From Candidatus Poribacteria bacterium (GTDB taxonomy: Bacteria; Poribacteria; WGA-4E; WGA-3G): a DNA stretch of 34,122 bases. Position 1 is the stretch's first letter. Each line of letters opens with the position of its first letter. The notes beneath the pieces were generated by a model. The model did no database searches, was not told the DNA's origin, and saw only the letters and a list, made by a program, of their open reading frames with translations. The stretch spans positions 36,703 to 70,824 of the forward strand of contig VXPE01000131.1 of the NCBI GenBank assembly GCA_009839745.1, read 5' to 3'. The position numbers were made by a program, and so were the translations under genes. This document shows positions 13,827-22,701 of this stretch, piece after piece.

Positions 13827-16421
13827 CTAAAGGATACTCGTGGGATCAATGTCAATCACGAATTCAATAGCATTCGATTTAATAGCGACAGGCGGCTCGT
13901 CGGTTAAGTGCTTAAGGAGTTGACTGATGCTTTCAACGGAGTTACTTCGAAGTAAAAAATGCCACCGAAATTTCCCTTCGATTTTCGAGAGGGGGGCTGG
14001 CGCGGGTCCGAGAATTTCCACTTCTGACCCGCCAACATCGCCTTCTGTTTCATCTGCCTGAGCAGTAGATGCTTGATCTGTCAACCATGTCTGAAGGTGC
14101 GCCTCGACAGCGTGCGCAGCCTCTTCAATCTGTTTTTCGTCCTTGCCGCGGAGCAGAAGTGTCCCGACATGTGAGAAAGGTGGATACTGTAAAGCACCGC
14201 GTGCTTCGACCTCCTGCGCGTAGAAACCGAGGTAGTCGTGCTTTTGTGCCGCGGAAATACAGTAGTGTTCAGGCATATAGGTCTGAATGATGACCTTCCC
14301 TTCAAGGTCGGCACGTCCGGAACGTCCAGCGACTTGTGTCAACAGGCTAAACGTCTGCTCACTCGCTCGAAAGTCGGGTAGATTCAAACTGGTATCCGCG
14401 GCGATGACACCAACAAGTGTTACATTCGGGAAGTCTAACCCCTTTGATACCATCTGTGTGCCTATGAGGATATCGATCTGCTGCTGCTCAAATGTCTCCA
14501 AAATCTGCTGATGCGCGTTTTTCCGTGTCGTTGAATCAGCATCAAACCGTTTCACACGTGCCTCTGGGAACGCTTTCCGCACCTCTTGCTCAACAGCCTC
14601 TGTCCCCAACCCAAAATAGCGAATGGCAGGGCTGCCACACTGTGGGCAGCTCGGATGCGTCGGACGCTTATTGCCACAATGGTGACAAACGAGACGTTTC
14701 GTCTCAAAGTGAAAGGTCAATGAGATAGAGCAATTCTCACAGCGTTCAACATACCCACACGTTCGGCAGAAAACATAAGTGGAATGCCCACGCCTGTTGA
14801 GAAACAGGATAATTTGCTCTTGCCTTTCCAAGCGTTCTTCAATCGAATTTCGGAGGACATCTGAAAAGATAGTCCTGTTGCCCTTTTTCAATTCAGTCCG
14901 CATATCAGCGATGTGAACATCAGGCATTTTTCTATTAAGAACACGGTCTGGCAGACTGAGGAGCCGATACCGCCCATTTTTCGCACGGTGAAAACTCTCA
15001 AGGGACGGGGTCGCACTCCCGAGGATGACGGGACAGTTAGCGAGTTCACCCCGCTTCCGCGCGACATCTCGTGCATGGTAACGCGGAACGATATCCGACT
15101 TATAGGAGTCCGAATGTTCTTCGTCTATAATCAGCATACCCAGTTCTTTCACTGGGGCAAAGACAGCGGAACGCGGTCCAATCACAATGTCGGCGTCTCC
15201 GTTTCGGATACGGTGCCACTGATCATAGCGTTCCCCATCGCTCAACCGACTGTGCAGCAGTGCGACCCGTTCCCCGAATCGCCCAACAAATCGGGAGGCA
15301 GCCTGCGGTGTGAGCGATATTTCCGGGACTAATGCGATGACGGATTTCCCGTTGCTAAGGACTTCTGTCATCGCTTGCATGTAGACTTCGGTCTTCCCGC
15401 TTCCCGTTACACCGTGGAGCAGAAAGGTGGGCGCGCGTTCAACAGCAGGGGCGTGAGGGACATCGGGGTTACAAACCCCTCCCGCAGTATCTGATGTGAG
15501 TATATTTTGAAGTTCTGTGAACGCTATGGATTGGGCAGAATTCAGGTGAAGGGGCTGTGTTGTGGCGATCGGTTCAGAACTCAAAGGATTACGAACGGCT
15601 TGTGCACGTGTGATGTCAAGAAAGCCACGTCTTTCAAGCGTGCGGAGCAGAGAGATACTGGAATTCACGCGTTTGGTTAGGTCGGCTGTCGCCAATGGGG
15701 CACCTGCATCAAGCAGGTGTCGCAGGATTTCAGCATGCTTCGCAGCGGCAATGTGCCGACGGTTACCGGGTCGCGAGCCCGCAGGATTCTCGGAACCGTC
15801 TGCCTCACCCTTGAGTCGATCAATTTCCGCTTCAATATCAGTAGACGGTAAGGCTAAAGTTGCTACAGAGGTTAACTGCGTGTTGGCTTTCGGCTTGTGG
15901 GTCACGTCAAGGCTGACGATACCCTTTTCTTGTAGCACGGTAATCTTCGGACGTAGTTTTTGGTAACTAATTCCCATACGTCGGGCAAGTTGATTCAGAG
16001 ATAGCTCACCCTCTGCTGCCAGAAGTGCGACGAGTTGCTTTTGCACCTTTCCCCGGGGTGTGGGTGCGTCCGGTAAGAGTTGCACCTTCTGTTCTTTCTG
16101 TGTTCGCACCGCAGCGGGCACGGCACAAAAGAGCGCGAGACCCCATGAGCAGACGTAATATTCCGCCATCCATTTGGTAAGGGCAAGCAGTTCAGTGGAG
16201 AAGGTTGGGGTTTTCTCAAGACAGGTGGAAATATTCTTGATGATGCCGGGGGCGAGATCGGTTTCATTGAGGCGTTCAACGACAACGCCTTCTTGACGTG
16301 TCCCCCGGAAAGGTGCTAACACACGAGTGCCGGGCTGTAAAACCGCATCCAGCTGCGGCGGCACACCGTAGGTGAAGACTTGATCGACCGATAGCGGAAA
16401 AGCAATATTCGCGTAACGCAT
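13827..16421 (-). CDS. priA: Primosomal protein N' (replication restart helicase PriA)
   Basis: PriA recognises stalled or repaired forks and reloads the replicative helicase. The 864-residue protein has the N-terminal DNA-binding region (MRYANIAFPLSVDQVFTY), Walker A GVTGSGKTEVY (about 337-347), DEEH (433-436) and eight zinc-binding cysteines in four pairs (552/555, 561/564, 579/582, 592/595). Helicase motifs IGTQMVSKGLDFPNV and QVAGRSGR follow. It is over 100 residues longer than E. coli PriA. Part of the excess is a linker near 200-225 and another near 308-330, both encoded by GC-rich palindromic DNA. No clear Shine-Dalgarno precedes the ATG. The udg gene ends 40 nt upstream on the same strand. 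Confidence 0.96.
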   Translation of the reverse strand: MRYANIAFPLSVDQVFTYGVPPQLDAVLQPGTRVLAPFRGTRQEGVVVERLNETDLAPGIIKNISTCLEKTPTFSTELLALTKWMAEYYVCSWGLALFCAVPAAVRTQKEQKVQLLPDAPTPRGKVQKQLVALLAAEGELSLNQLARRMGISYQKLRPKITVLQEKGIVSLDVTHKPKANTQLTSVATLALPSTDIEAEIDRLKGEADGSENPAGSRPGNRRHIAAAKHAEILRHLLDAGAPLATADLTKRVNSSISLLRTLERRGFLDITRAQAVRNPLSSEPIATTQPLHLNSAQSIAFTELQNILTSDTAGGVCNPDVPHAPAVERAPTFLLHGVTGSGKTEVYMQAMTEVLSNGKSVIALVPEISLTPQAASRFVGRFGERVALLHSRLSDGERYDQWHRIRNGDADIVIGPRSAVFAPVKELGMLIIDEEHSDSYKSDIVPRYHARDVARKRGELANCPVILGSATPSLESFHRAKNGRYRLLSLPDRVLNRKMPDVHIADMRTELKKGNRTIFSDVLRNSIEERLERQEQIILFLNRRGHSTYVFCRTCGYVERCENCSISLTFHFETKRLVCHHCGNKRPTHPSCPQCGSPAIRYFGLGTEAVEQEVRKAFPEARVKRFDADSTTRKNAHQQILETFEQQQIDILIGTQMVSKGLDFPNVTLVGVIAADTSLNLPDFRASEQTFSLLTQVAGRSGRADLEGKVIIQTYMPEHYCISAAQKHDYLGFYAQEVEARGALQYPPFSHVGTLLLRGKDEKQIEEAAHAVEAHLQTWLTDQASTAQADETEGDVGGSEVEILGPAPAPLSKIEGKFRWHFLLRSNSVESISQLLKHLTDEPPVAIKSNAIEFVIDIDPTSIL

Positions 16422-16461
16422 AGTTTTTTATAGCCATCAGTTGACGACGGACACTCTTTTT

Positions 16462-17181
16462 TTATCCCTCTTCCAAAAAAGCAAGCACCTTTTTGACATC
16501 TTCCCATACGTCAGCTTTACCCTTCGGGTTTCTGAGCAGATATGCCGGGTGATACGTCGGCATGATGACTGGCGGTTTCCTATGTGGAAGGACGCGGAGT
16601 CCTGGCACCTCACACGGATGGAATTCCCCTCGAAGTCTTGTAATACCGGTTTTGGTATCCAGCAACATCTGTGCCGCAAAACTTCCGAGTGCCATAATCA
16701 CTTTCGGTTGAATGAGTTCTATCTGACGCACTAAATAGGGACTACAAGTTTCGACCTCATCGGGGGCAGGATTCCTGTTACCGGGGGGACGACACTTAAG
16801 CACATTCGCGATATAGACATCCTCACGCTTAAGTTGCATACCATCCTCAATAATGCGCGTCAACAACTGACCGGCTCTGCCGACAAAAGGTTCTCCCTGT
16901 TCATCTTCATCAGCACCGGGGGCTTCACCGATGAACATAAGGTCGGCTTCCGGGTTGCCAACACCAAAAACGACACTGTGCCGTGTCTCGTGCAACCCAC
17001 ATTTGGTGCAATCTGCGGCATCAGTCGCCAGCGTAGGGAGATCGAGGTTCGCATACGGGGATTCCCGCTCTGGCTCGTTTATTTCTGATTCTATAAAACC
17101 GAGTTGAAGTTGTTCTTCCACGTATTCCCTCACACTTGCAATAAGATCTACATATTCTTTTCTGAGGCTGTCTCTATCCAT
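16462..17181 (-). CDS. Uracil-DNA glycosylase, family 4 (Fe-S type)
   Basis: This enzyme removes uracil from DNA to start base-excision repair. The 239-residue protein shows [23 protein letters not shown] (motif A, about 85-107), the four Fe-S cluster cysteines (58, 61, 130, 146), [17 protein letters not shown], and the HPAYLL motif near 211. These are hallmarks of the thermostable-type family 4 enzymes rather than classic Ung. A charged N-terminal extension of about 50 residues precedes the core, as in many family 4 proteins. It is adjacent to priA on the same strand, forming a small DNA-maintenance pair downstream of rseP. Confidence 0.93.
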   Translation of the reverse strand: MDRDSLRKEYVDLIASVREYVEEQLQLGFIESEINEPERESPYANLDLPTLATDAADCTKCGLHETRHSVVFGVGNPEADLMFIGEAPGADEDEQGEPFVGRAGQLLTRIIEDGMQLKREDVYIANVLKCRPPGNRNPAPDEVETCSPYLVRQIELIQPKVIMALGSFAAQMLLDTKTGITRLRGEFHPCEVPGLRVLPHRKPPVIMPTYHPAYLLRNPKGKADVWEDVKKVLAFLEEG

Positions 17182-17194
17182 TTTTTTAAGAATT

Positions 17195-17223
17195 GTCAGT
17201 TATCAGTTGTCAACTGAAAACTA
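17195..17223 (-). repeat. TCAGTTG-type heptamer repeats
   Basis: The rseP-udg spacer reads GTCAGTTATCAGTTGTCAACTGAAAACT, three tandem imperfect heptamers plus an inverted copy. Related short arrays appear at 22702-22794, 21280-21297, 30707-30724 and inside the TPR gene at 10597-10620. Confidence 0.5.
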
Positions 17224-18912
17224 ATTGCGCAAATCGTCAATCAGGGATATACCATCGAACCAAGTGATGTACAAGAAGAGTGCAATCAGGAGAACAATAC
17301 AAACCTGTTGAACAATCTCTTGTGCTCTCCGAGGCATAGGTCTGCCACGGATCTTCTCGACAGTGAAAAACAGCAACTGTCCCCCGTCAGCAATCGGAAT
17401 CGGCAACAGATTGACGATGCAAAGATTGATACTAATAAAGCCAATGAAAAAGAGCGCGCTACTCAACCCCACCCGATCAAACATACGACTTGTGGCGTTC
17501 GCGATACCGATGGGCCCCGAGAGATGCTTCGGTGATACTTCTCCACCTACCAGCTGTTGCAAGGTTCTGCCGACAGTTGTGAAGGTCAACCATGTCGCCT
17601 CAACACCTTTTCCGAGGCTTGTAAAAACGTCATAATCCGGCAACGGTGCCGTTTTTGCAGCGAATTCCATGCCACTGAGAGATGTCTGCCACGCCAATCC
17701 GAAGAGGGCTCCATCGGGATTCGTCTCTGAATTTTGTATCTCCGTGGCAAGTCTTACCTTTTTCAGGTTCCCGTCTCGCATCAATCCGACTTCGATGGAT
17801 TCACTGGTTGCCATTGCTTTGAGTTCTGAATAGAGCGTTGCATTGTCTACTAATGTGCCGTTAAGCATCGCAAGGACGTCTCCATCTTGGATCCCCGAAT
17901 TTTGTGCGATACTATCCTCTTGGATACTCGCTTTCACACGCCAACGGACCGGCACTTCGATCGTAAGCGACGCATCATCCCGTCGGATACCGAGTGTCAA
18001 TGCTTCTGGATTTTCGTTAATACTTTGATAAAGTGACTGATATTTCCTATTACGCCAATCTTCGGAGGCGTGCCAGACCCCGTATCCAAAATAAGGAACG
18101 TTGTGGAGTTTCTGACCGTTGATGCTCTCAATCTGATCGCCGACTTGGATCCCGGCTTCTGCCGCGGGACTCCCTTCTTCGACATGACTGATGATCGTTT
18201 CCGATCTACTGCTCACTCTAATGATACCAATATCGCCTCTGACACTCGGCTCCGCATCGGGGATAACAGAAAGTATCTTCCGTTCACCCTCCCGTTCTAC
18301 GACGATATCCAGTGGCCTATTTGCGCTGGTGAAAATCCGTGTTTGGAACATCGCCCAATGGCTAATCGGGTCCCCATTGACAGAAATAATGGTATCGCCG
18401 GGCATGAGTCCACCGATCGCACCGGGTCCATCGTCGGCGACCCAACCGAGCTGGATCACCTCTTTTTCACCGAGGGGTAAACCAGTTAATCCACCAATCA
18501 ACCGAGCGGAATCCGTGTTAATCCCAGTAGCAAAGACGAGCCAGTATACCAATACACCAAACAATAAGTTAACTGCGGGACCCGCGGCGACGACGAAAGC
18601 GCGGCTGCCGATTGAGGCACTCGCAAATTCACCCGGCGCCCCGGTTTGTTCGGTTGGACTCTCTCCTTCCATCTGAACGTAGCCGCCAAATGGCAAGAGC
18701 GAGATTCTATAGTCTGTTTCATCCCGCTGAAATCCGATGAGTTTCGGACCGAAACCGAGTGAAAAGGTGTTTACCTTAATACCACACCGTTTCGCGACAT
18801 AAAAATGACCGAGTTCATGAATGAAAATAATGAACCCGAGCGGAATAATCGCGAGAAATGCCGTTTTTATGTAGGGAATTATGGAGCCAATCAGGTCAAT
18901 CAAGAATTCCAT
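17221..18912 (-). CDS. rseP: Site-2 intramembrane zinc protease RseP
   Basis: RseP cuts membrane-anchored anti-sigma factors within the bilayer during envelope stress and clears signal-peptide remnants. The 563-residue protein has the catalytic HELGH (32-36) in its first membrane helix and GFGPKLIGF and LPFGGYVQMEGE just after. Two PDZ-type regions follow (SRSETIISHVEEGSPAAEAGIQVGDQIESING; EDSIAQNSGIQDGDVLAMLNG). The second metal-site motif near 501-513 reads NLLPIPIADGGQL, keeping the zinc-binding Asp but differing from the usual LDGGH. It is longer than E. coli RseP (450), mostly in the PDZ part. A third PDZ-like stretch (DDGPGAIGGLMPGDTIISVNGD) may explain this. It follows dxr by 26 nt. 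Confidence 0.95.
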   Translation of the reverse strand: MEFLIDLIGSIIPYIKTAFLAIIPLGFIIFIHELGHFYVAKRCGIKVNTFSLGFGPKLIGFQRDETDYRISLLPFGGYVQMEGESPTEQTGAPGEFASASIGSRAFVVAAGPAVNLLFGVLVYWLVFATGINTDSARLIGGLTGLPLGEKEVIQLGWVADDGPGAIGGLMPGDTIISVNGDPISHWAMFQTRIFTSANRPLDIVVEREGERKILSVIPDAEPSVRGDIGIIRVSSRSETIISHVEEGSPAAEAGIQVGDQIESINGQKLHNVPYFGYGVWHASEDWRNRKYQSLYQSINENPEALTLGIRRDDASLTIEVPVRWRVKASIQEDSIAQNSGIQDGDVLAMLNGTLVDNATLYSELKAMATSESIEVGLMRDGNLKKVRLATEIQNSETNPDGALFGLAWQTSLSGMEFAAKTAPLPDYDVFTSLGKGVEATWLTFTTVGRTLQQLVGGEVSPKHLSGPIGIANATSRMFDRVGLSSALFFIGFISINLCIVNLLPIPIADGGQLLFFTVEKIRGRPMPRRAQEIVQQVCIVLLIALFLYITWFDGISLIDDLRN

Positions 18913-18938
18913 GGTGTTTATTACCTCGTGATGCGTTT

Positions 18939-20126
18939 TTAGTAACTCGCTTGTGACATACTTTTTTTATTTTTTATTATTGAATGTACTGTTGTTTTTG
19001 CCCATCGGTCAACCTCAAGGATATCCGAAAGTGTTGGATCAGCGATTACCGCATGTGCATCCATCACACGCGCAAGGATCGCAGGAATATCCATAAATCC
19101 GATGCGTGCCTCAAGAAAAGCCGCCACGACCACCTCATCTGCGCTACTGAGCACTACAGGGAGTGTGCCACCGATTTCTGCAGCGGTATACGCGAGCGAG
19201 AGGCATGGAAATTTCTCAAAGTCAACCGGTTCAAAGTGTAGCGTGCGTGCTTCCATTAAATCCAAACGTGGCACGGGTGCCGAAAGCCTACGCGGATAGG
19301 TTAAAGCGTATTGGATCATAATACGCATATCTGTGGGGCCCAGTTGTGCGAGCGTGGAACCGTCTGTCCATTCCACCATAGAATGAACAATACTCTCTGG
19401 ATGGATGACGACATCAATCTTTGAGATCTCCATGTCAAACAACCATTTCGCTTCAATGACCTCCAACCCTTTGTTCATCATCGTCGCGGAGTCGATTGTA
19501 ATTTTCTGTCCCATCTTCCAATTCGGGTGCCGGAGTGCTTGCTGCGGCGTGACGGAATAGAGGGCTTCTTTGGGCACTTCTCGGAAGGGACCGCCTGACG
19601 CGGTAATCAGGAGTCGGTGGATATCTGTCTGTTGATCGCGTGCCCCCTCTAAGCATTGGAAGATGGCACTCATTTCACTATCTAGCGGTATTAAGTTAAC
19701 ATCGTTTTTTTTCACAGCTGCCTTAACAAGAGGTCCCGCCATCACCATTACCTCTTTATTGACAAAGGCGATGTCCTTACCGGCGTTAATTGCTGCTAAG
19801 GTCGGCAACAAACCCGCCGTTCCACCCATCCCGTCCAAAACTTGGGATGCCTGCGGCATGGTCGCGACGGCTTGAAGTCCCTCAGTGCCGCCGAGGACTT
19901 GTGTGCAGTTGAGATCTCGGATCCGTTCACTGAGCTGTGCCGCTGCTGCAGGTTCATTTAAAGCCACCAATGCCGGACGATACCGTCGAATCTGTTGTTC
20001 AAGGGTGTCAACATCTCGGTTCGCTGCGAGACCGACTACCTTAAATTCGTCAGCATGCGTTTCGACAACGCTGAGGGTGTTTTTCCCAACAGAGCCCGTG
20101 CTACCAAGTATGGCGATGTGTTTCAT
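18939..20126 (-). CDS. dxr: 1-deoxy-D-xylulose 5-phosphate reductoisomerase
   Basis: Dxr converts DXP to MEP with NADPH, the committed step of non-mevalonate isoprenoid synthesis. The start is set at ATG 20126 (MKHIAILGSTGSVGKNTL), the family's usual N-terminus; the frame extends 20 codons further but that part is not Dxr-like. From here the protein has 395 residues, normal length. Visible are the Rossmann motif GSTGSVG, FVNKEVMVMAG, the metal-binding PLDSEMSAIFQCL, ITASGGPF, HPNWKMGQKITIDSATMMNKGLEVIEA and VVIHPESIVHSMVEW. It lies between cdsA and rseP, its common bacterial neighbourhood. Confidence 0.96.
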   Translation of the reverse strand: MKHIAILGSTGSVGKNTLSVVETHADEFKVVGLAANRDVDTLEQQIRRYRPALVALNEPAAAAQLSERIRDLNCTQVLGGTEGLQAVATMPQASQVLDGMGGTAGLLPTLAAINAGKDIAFVNKEVMVMAGPLVKAAVKKNDVNLIPLDSEMSAIFQCLEGARDQQTDIHRLLITASGGPFREVPKEALYSVTPQQALRHPNWKMGQKITIDSATMMNKGLEVIEAKWLFDMEISKIDVVIHPESIVHSMVEWTDGSTLAQLGPTDMRIMIQYALTYPRRLSAPVPRLDLMEARTLHFEPVDFEKFPCLSLAYTAAEIGGTLPVVLSSADEVVVAAFLEARIGFMDIPAILARVMDAHAVIADPTLSDILEVDRWAKTTVHSIIKNKKSMSQASY

Positions 20127-20368
20127 ATTTTTAACTACGGGCTCCTGGGCGTTGCTCCAAATGTAAATGCAGAAAGCCGAAGCCATCCCATAGCGAATAG
20201 CGTATGGGGGACAAATTATGCCATTTAAGGAAACCTAATTTCATTGCGCAACGGTTTCTGGTGAGTTCTTAACCGGGTTCGGGAATCTGTATCGTAATTC
20301 TTTTTCTTCTCTTTAACCAACTCTGCAGTATTACGCCTTATCCTAATTCGGACCACCGTCATAAACAT

Positions 20369-21202
20369 TTATCCTAAGTGCCCTGTCAATGCAAGATAGT
20401 AGTAAAGCACAGGTGTACTAAAAATAAGGCTATCGCACCTATCAATAAATCCGCCATGTCCGGGGATAACCTGTCCGGAATCCTTAACACCGGCGGTTCG
20501 CTTCATCAGCGAGGCACTGAGATCTCCCAGTTGCCCCAAAACACTCAGGAGGAGTCCAATGAAGATTGCGTGCCCCCAAGAGAGTGTCCCTTTCAGCAGG
20601 ATTGCATTCAGTAAGAAACTCGTCAAAGTGCCGACCACCAATCCGCCAATCGTTCCTTCAATCGTTTTTCGTGGACTGACGGGCGTGCCGAGTTTGTGTT
20701 TACCGAACGCTCTGCCAACGAGATACGCGCCGGTGTCGCTACACCAAATGATGCCAGCCAATAGGAAGATCAGTTGTCTACCGATCGGTTCCGCATTTCG
20801 GAGTAAGATGAGATGGTAGCCTAATGCCCAACCGATGGTTAAAATGCCGGTGAGTTTCAGTGTAACCGCAAGCAATTCACCCGCGACCTTCGCCCTAAAA
20901 ATACTCTCCGCGAAAATATAAATGAATACGAAGGTAAAGTAACTGAAGATGACCGTTGAGGCAGCGGTCGTCTGTGTAAGTTCAGGCAAAAAATACGCGA
21001 ACAAACAGAACACACCTGACAAGAGTGCAGGCATCACCGGATTCAATTTTTCCGTGAAGTGCTGTGCCAAACGACAGTACTCAACTTGCATCATCACCAC
21101 GACGACGGATACAAGTATCAGGTAGAGCCAATCCCCCTGATAAACAATTAGGAGGACTAACGGTGCTAACACAGCCACACTCAAGGCTCGCCGCCAAAAC
21201 AT
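20369..21202 (-). CDS. cdsA: Phosphatidate cytidylyltransferase (CDP-DAG synthase)
   Basis: CdsA makes CDP-diacylglycerol from phosphatidate and CTP, the branch point of phospholipid synthesis. The 277-residue membrane protein starts with hydrophobic helices (ALSVAVLAPLVLLIVYQG, YLILVSVVVVMMQ) and contains about seven to eight membrane segments. The family signature is complete near the C-terminus: SLMKRTAGVKDSGQVIPGHGGFIDRCDS. SDTGAYLVGRAFGKHKL and SPRKTIEGTIGG precede it. Length is typical. No clear Shine-Dalgarno lies before the ATG. In most bacteria uppS precedes cdsA; here only a 100-nt spacer separates it from frr. Confidence 0.96.
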   Translation of the reverse strand: MFWRRALSVAVLAPLVLLIVYQGDWLYLILVSVVVVMMQVEYCRLAQHFTEKLNPVMPALLSGVFCLFAYFLPELTQTTAASTVIFSYFTFVFIYIFAESIFRAKVAGELLAVTLKLTGILTIGWALGYHLILLRNAEPIGRQLIFLLAGIIWCSDTGAYLVGRAFGKHKLGTPVSPRKTIEGTIGGLVVGTLTSFLLNAILLKGTLSWGHAIFIGLLLSVLGQLGDLSASLMKRTAGVKDSGQVIPGHGGFIDRCDSLIFSTPVLYYYLALTGHLG

Positions 21203-21302
21203 ATTTTTTTGTCGTTAACAGTCTTCAGGGAACAGATCGGTAAAGTTCAACGAAACCTTTTAACTCTCACTGCGAGGCAAACTGATAACTGACAACCCTT
21301 CC

Positions 21303-21887
21303 TCAAGTTTCTAATAATTCGGACTCTTTCGCCTCCGTCAAGTCGTTAATCTGGTCGATGTACGTATCCGTCAGCTGCTGAACCGGATCCGCACTCGCTT
21401 TCCCGCGCTTCCTGTCGCCGCCTCGTCCTCTGCTTTTACCGCCGCCACCGGTATCCCCATCGGCTTTTTTAACGGCATCGTTGGCATCGCGTCGGATATT
21501 CCGAATTGCCACCTTCCCTTCTTCGGCGAGTTTACGGACGACCTTCGTTAGCTCCGTCCTGCGCTCCAATGTGAGTTCGGGGATTTGGATTCGGATAATG
21601 TTCCCGTCATTGCTCGTCGAGAGTCCCAAATCTGAGTGGGCGATGGCTTTCTCAATCTCTGTAATTAGCGTTTTGTCCCAAGGTTGAATGACAAGCAGCC
21701 GCGGTTCAGGCGTAGTAATCGTGCCGACTTGACTCAATGGACTTTTGCTACCGTAATACGTAACGCTGACCTGATCCAAGAGTGCTGGTGTCGCTCGGCC
21801 TGTCTGTACATGCGACAATTTCGTCGCTGTTGCTTCGACTGTCTTCTTCATCCGGGACTCCGCCTGTTGAAGAATCTGCTGTTGCAT
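21303..21887 (-). CDS. frr: Ribosome recycling factor
   Basis: RRF splits post-termination ribosomes together with EF-G. The 194-residue protein matches the family for its first ~140 residues (LSHVQTGRATPALLDQVSVTYYGSKSPLSQVGTI, IPELTLERRTELTKVVRKLAEEGKVAIRNIRRDAND) and its last ~25 (VQQLTDTYIDQINDLTEAKESELLE). Between them, about residues 142-168, the usual helix is replaced by a Gly/Arg/Lys-rich linker (DTGGGGKSRGRGGDRKRGK). The ATG is preceded by AAGGA in the A-rich end of dispersed repeat D. No pyrH gene lies upstream; tsf is the next gene. Confidence 0.95.
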   Translation of the reverse strand: MQQQILQQAESRMKKTVEATATKLSHVQTGRATPALLDQVSVTYYGSKSPLSQVGTITTPEPRLLVIQPWDKTLITEIEKAIAHSDLGLSTSNDGNIIRIQIPELTLERRTELTKVVRKLAEEGKVAIRNIRRDANDAVKKADGDTGGGGKSRGRGGDRKRGKASADPVQQLTDTYIDQINDLTEAKESELLET

Positions 21888-22048
21888 TTTTTAATTATTC
21901 CTTGCGTTTCGGTCAGGTGGGTCTTGGGTTTAAGGGGTTAATCTCCGTAGACCTAGCGGAAATCCGCAGAAATACCCAAGCAATACGCAAAAATCCCCCA
22001 GCAAAACACCCCAAGTAAAAACCCTTCCGATTCGCTTACAGGCTACAG
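21887..22048 (-). repeat. Dispersed repeat, copy D (upstream of frr)
   Basis: On the minus strand it runs from GTAGCCTGTAAGCGAATCGGAAGGG to CTGACCGAAACGCAAGGAATAATTAAAAAATG. These ends match copies A-C. A longer middle carries an inverted CTTGGG...CCCAAG pair (21922-21927 and 21974-21979). The A-rich end contributes the AAGGA used by frr. The copy fills most of the tsf-frr spacer, where pyrH would normally be. Confidence 0.65.
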
Positions 22049-22088
22049 TTCTGGTTGACATCAAGACTGTAGGGTTACAGTTTCCTGT

Positions 22089-22682
22089 TCACTGTCCAAG
22101 TACGTAGAGTACAAAACGTTTGACGACAATGTTCTCACCCAATTGGGCTATTGTGTCCTTTACGAGACTCTCAATGGTCTTGTCTGAATCTCGGATATAA
22201 GGCTGCTGTAAGAGGCAGGTCTCCGTATAATATTTAGAGATTCGTCCTTCAACAATCCGTTCAGCGATGTGGGCAGGTTTCCCTTCTTGCTCGGCTTGTG
22301 CTTTCAGAATTGCTTTTTCTGCTTCAAGATCTTTGGCAGGAACATCTTCCGGTTTAACATATTTCGGTTTTGCGGCTGCGACCTGCATCGCGATCTCTTT
22401 CGCCAAATTTTGGAACTGCTCTGTTCGGGCAACGAAATCGGTTTCGCAATTGAGTTCGACCAATGTGCCGACACGGCTACCGGGATGAATATAGGAAACA
22501 ATCAATCCTTCTTCTGTCGTTCTACCGCCTTTAAGTTCGGACGCTTTCAGTCCCTGCTCCCGTAATTTCTGAATTGCTTCGTCAATATTTCCGTTCGTTT
22601 CTGTTAGCGCCTTTTTGCAGTCCATAATCCCTGCCCCCGTGCGCGAACGGAGGTCGCTAACAAGCTTTGCTGTAATTGCCAT
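22089..22682 (-). CDS. tsf: Elongation factor Ts
   Basis: EF-Ts releases GDP from EF-Tu. The 197-residue form is the short type, as in Thermus, with one core subdomain. The N-terminal TA motif region VSDLRSRTGAGIMDCKKALTETNGNIDEAIQKLREQG, the core ELNCETDFVARTEQFQNLAKEIAMQVAA and the end block TIAQLGENIVVKRFVLYVLG are all present. A strong AAGGAGG lies just upstream of the ATG. It follows rpsB at a 117-nt spacer that contains TCAGTT-type repeats, so readthrough from the rpsB promoter is likely. Confidence 0.97.
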   Translation of the reverse strand: MAITAKLVSDLRSRTGAGIMDCKKALTETNGNIDEAIQKLREQGLKASELKGGRTTEEGLIVSYIHPGSRVGTLVELNCETDFVARTEQFQNLAKEIAMQVAAAKPKYVKPEDVPAKDLEAEKAILKAQAEQEGKPAHIAERIVEGRISKYYTETCLLQQPYIRDSDKTIESLVKDTIAQLGENIVVKRFVLYVLGQ

Positions 22683-22701
22683 GTATCCTCCTTAATTATA
22701 G

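Noticed and set aside
14913-15332. Plus-strand 139-codon ORF opposite priA
   Set aside because: It lies fully within conserved PriA helicase codons on the other strand and has no recognisable domain or ribosome-binding site.
21888-22088. Remnant of pyrH between tsf and frr
   Set aside because: No frame shows UMP kinase motifs; the segment matches the dispersed repeat instead.
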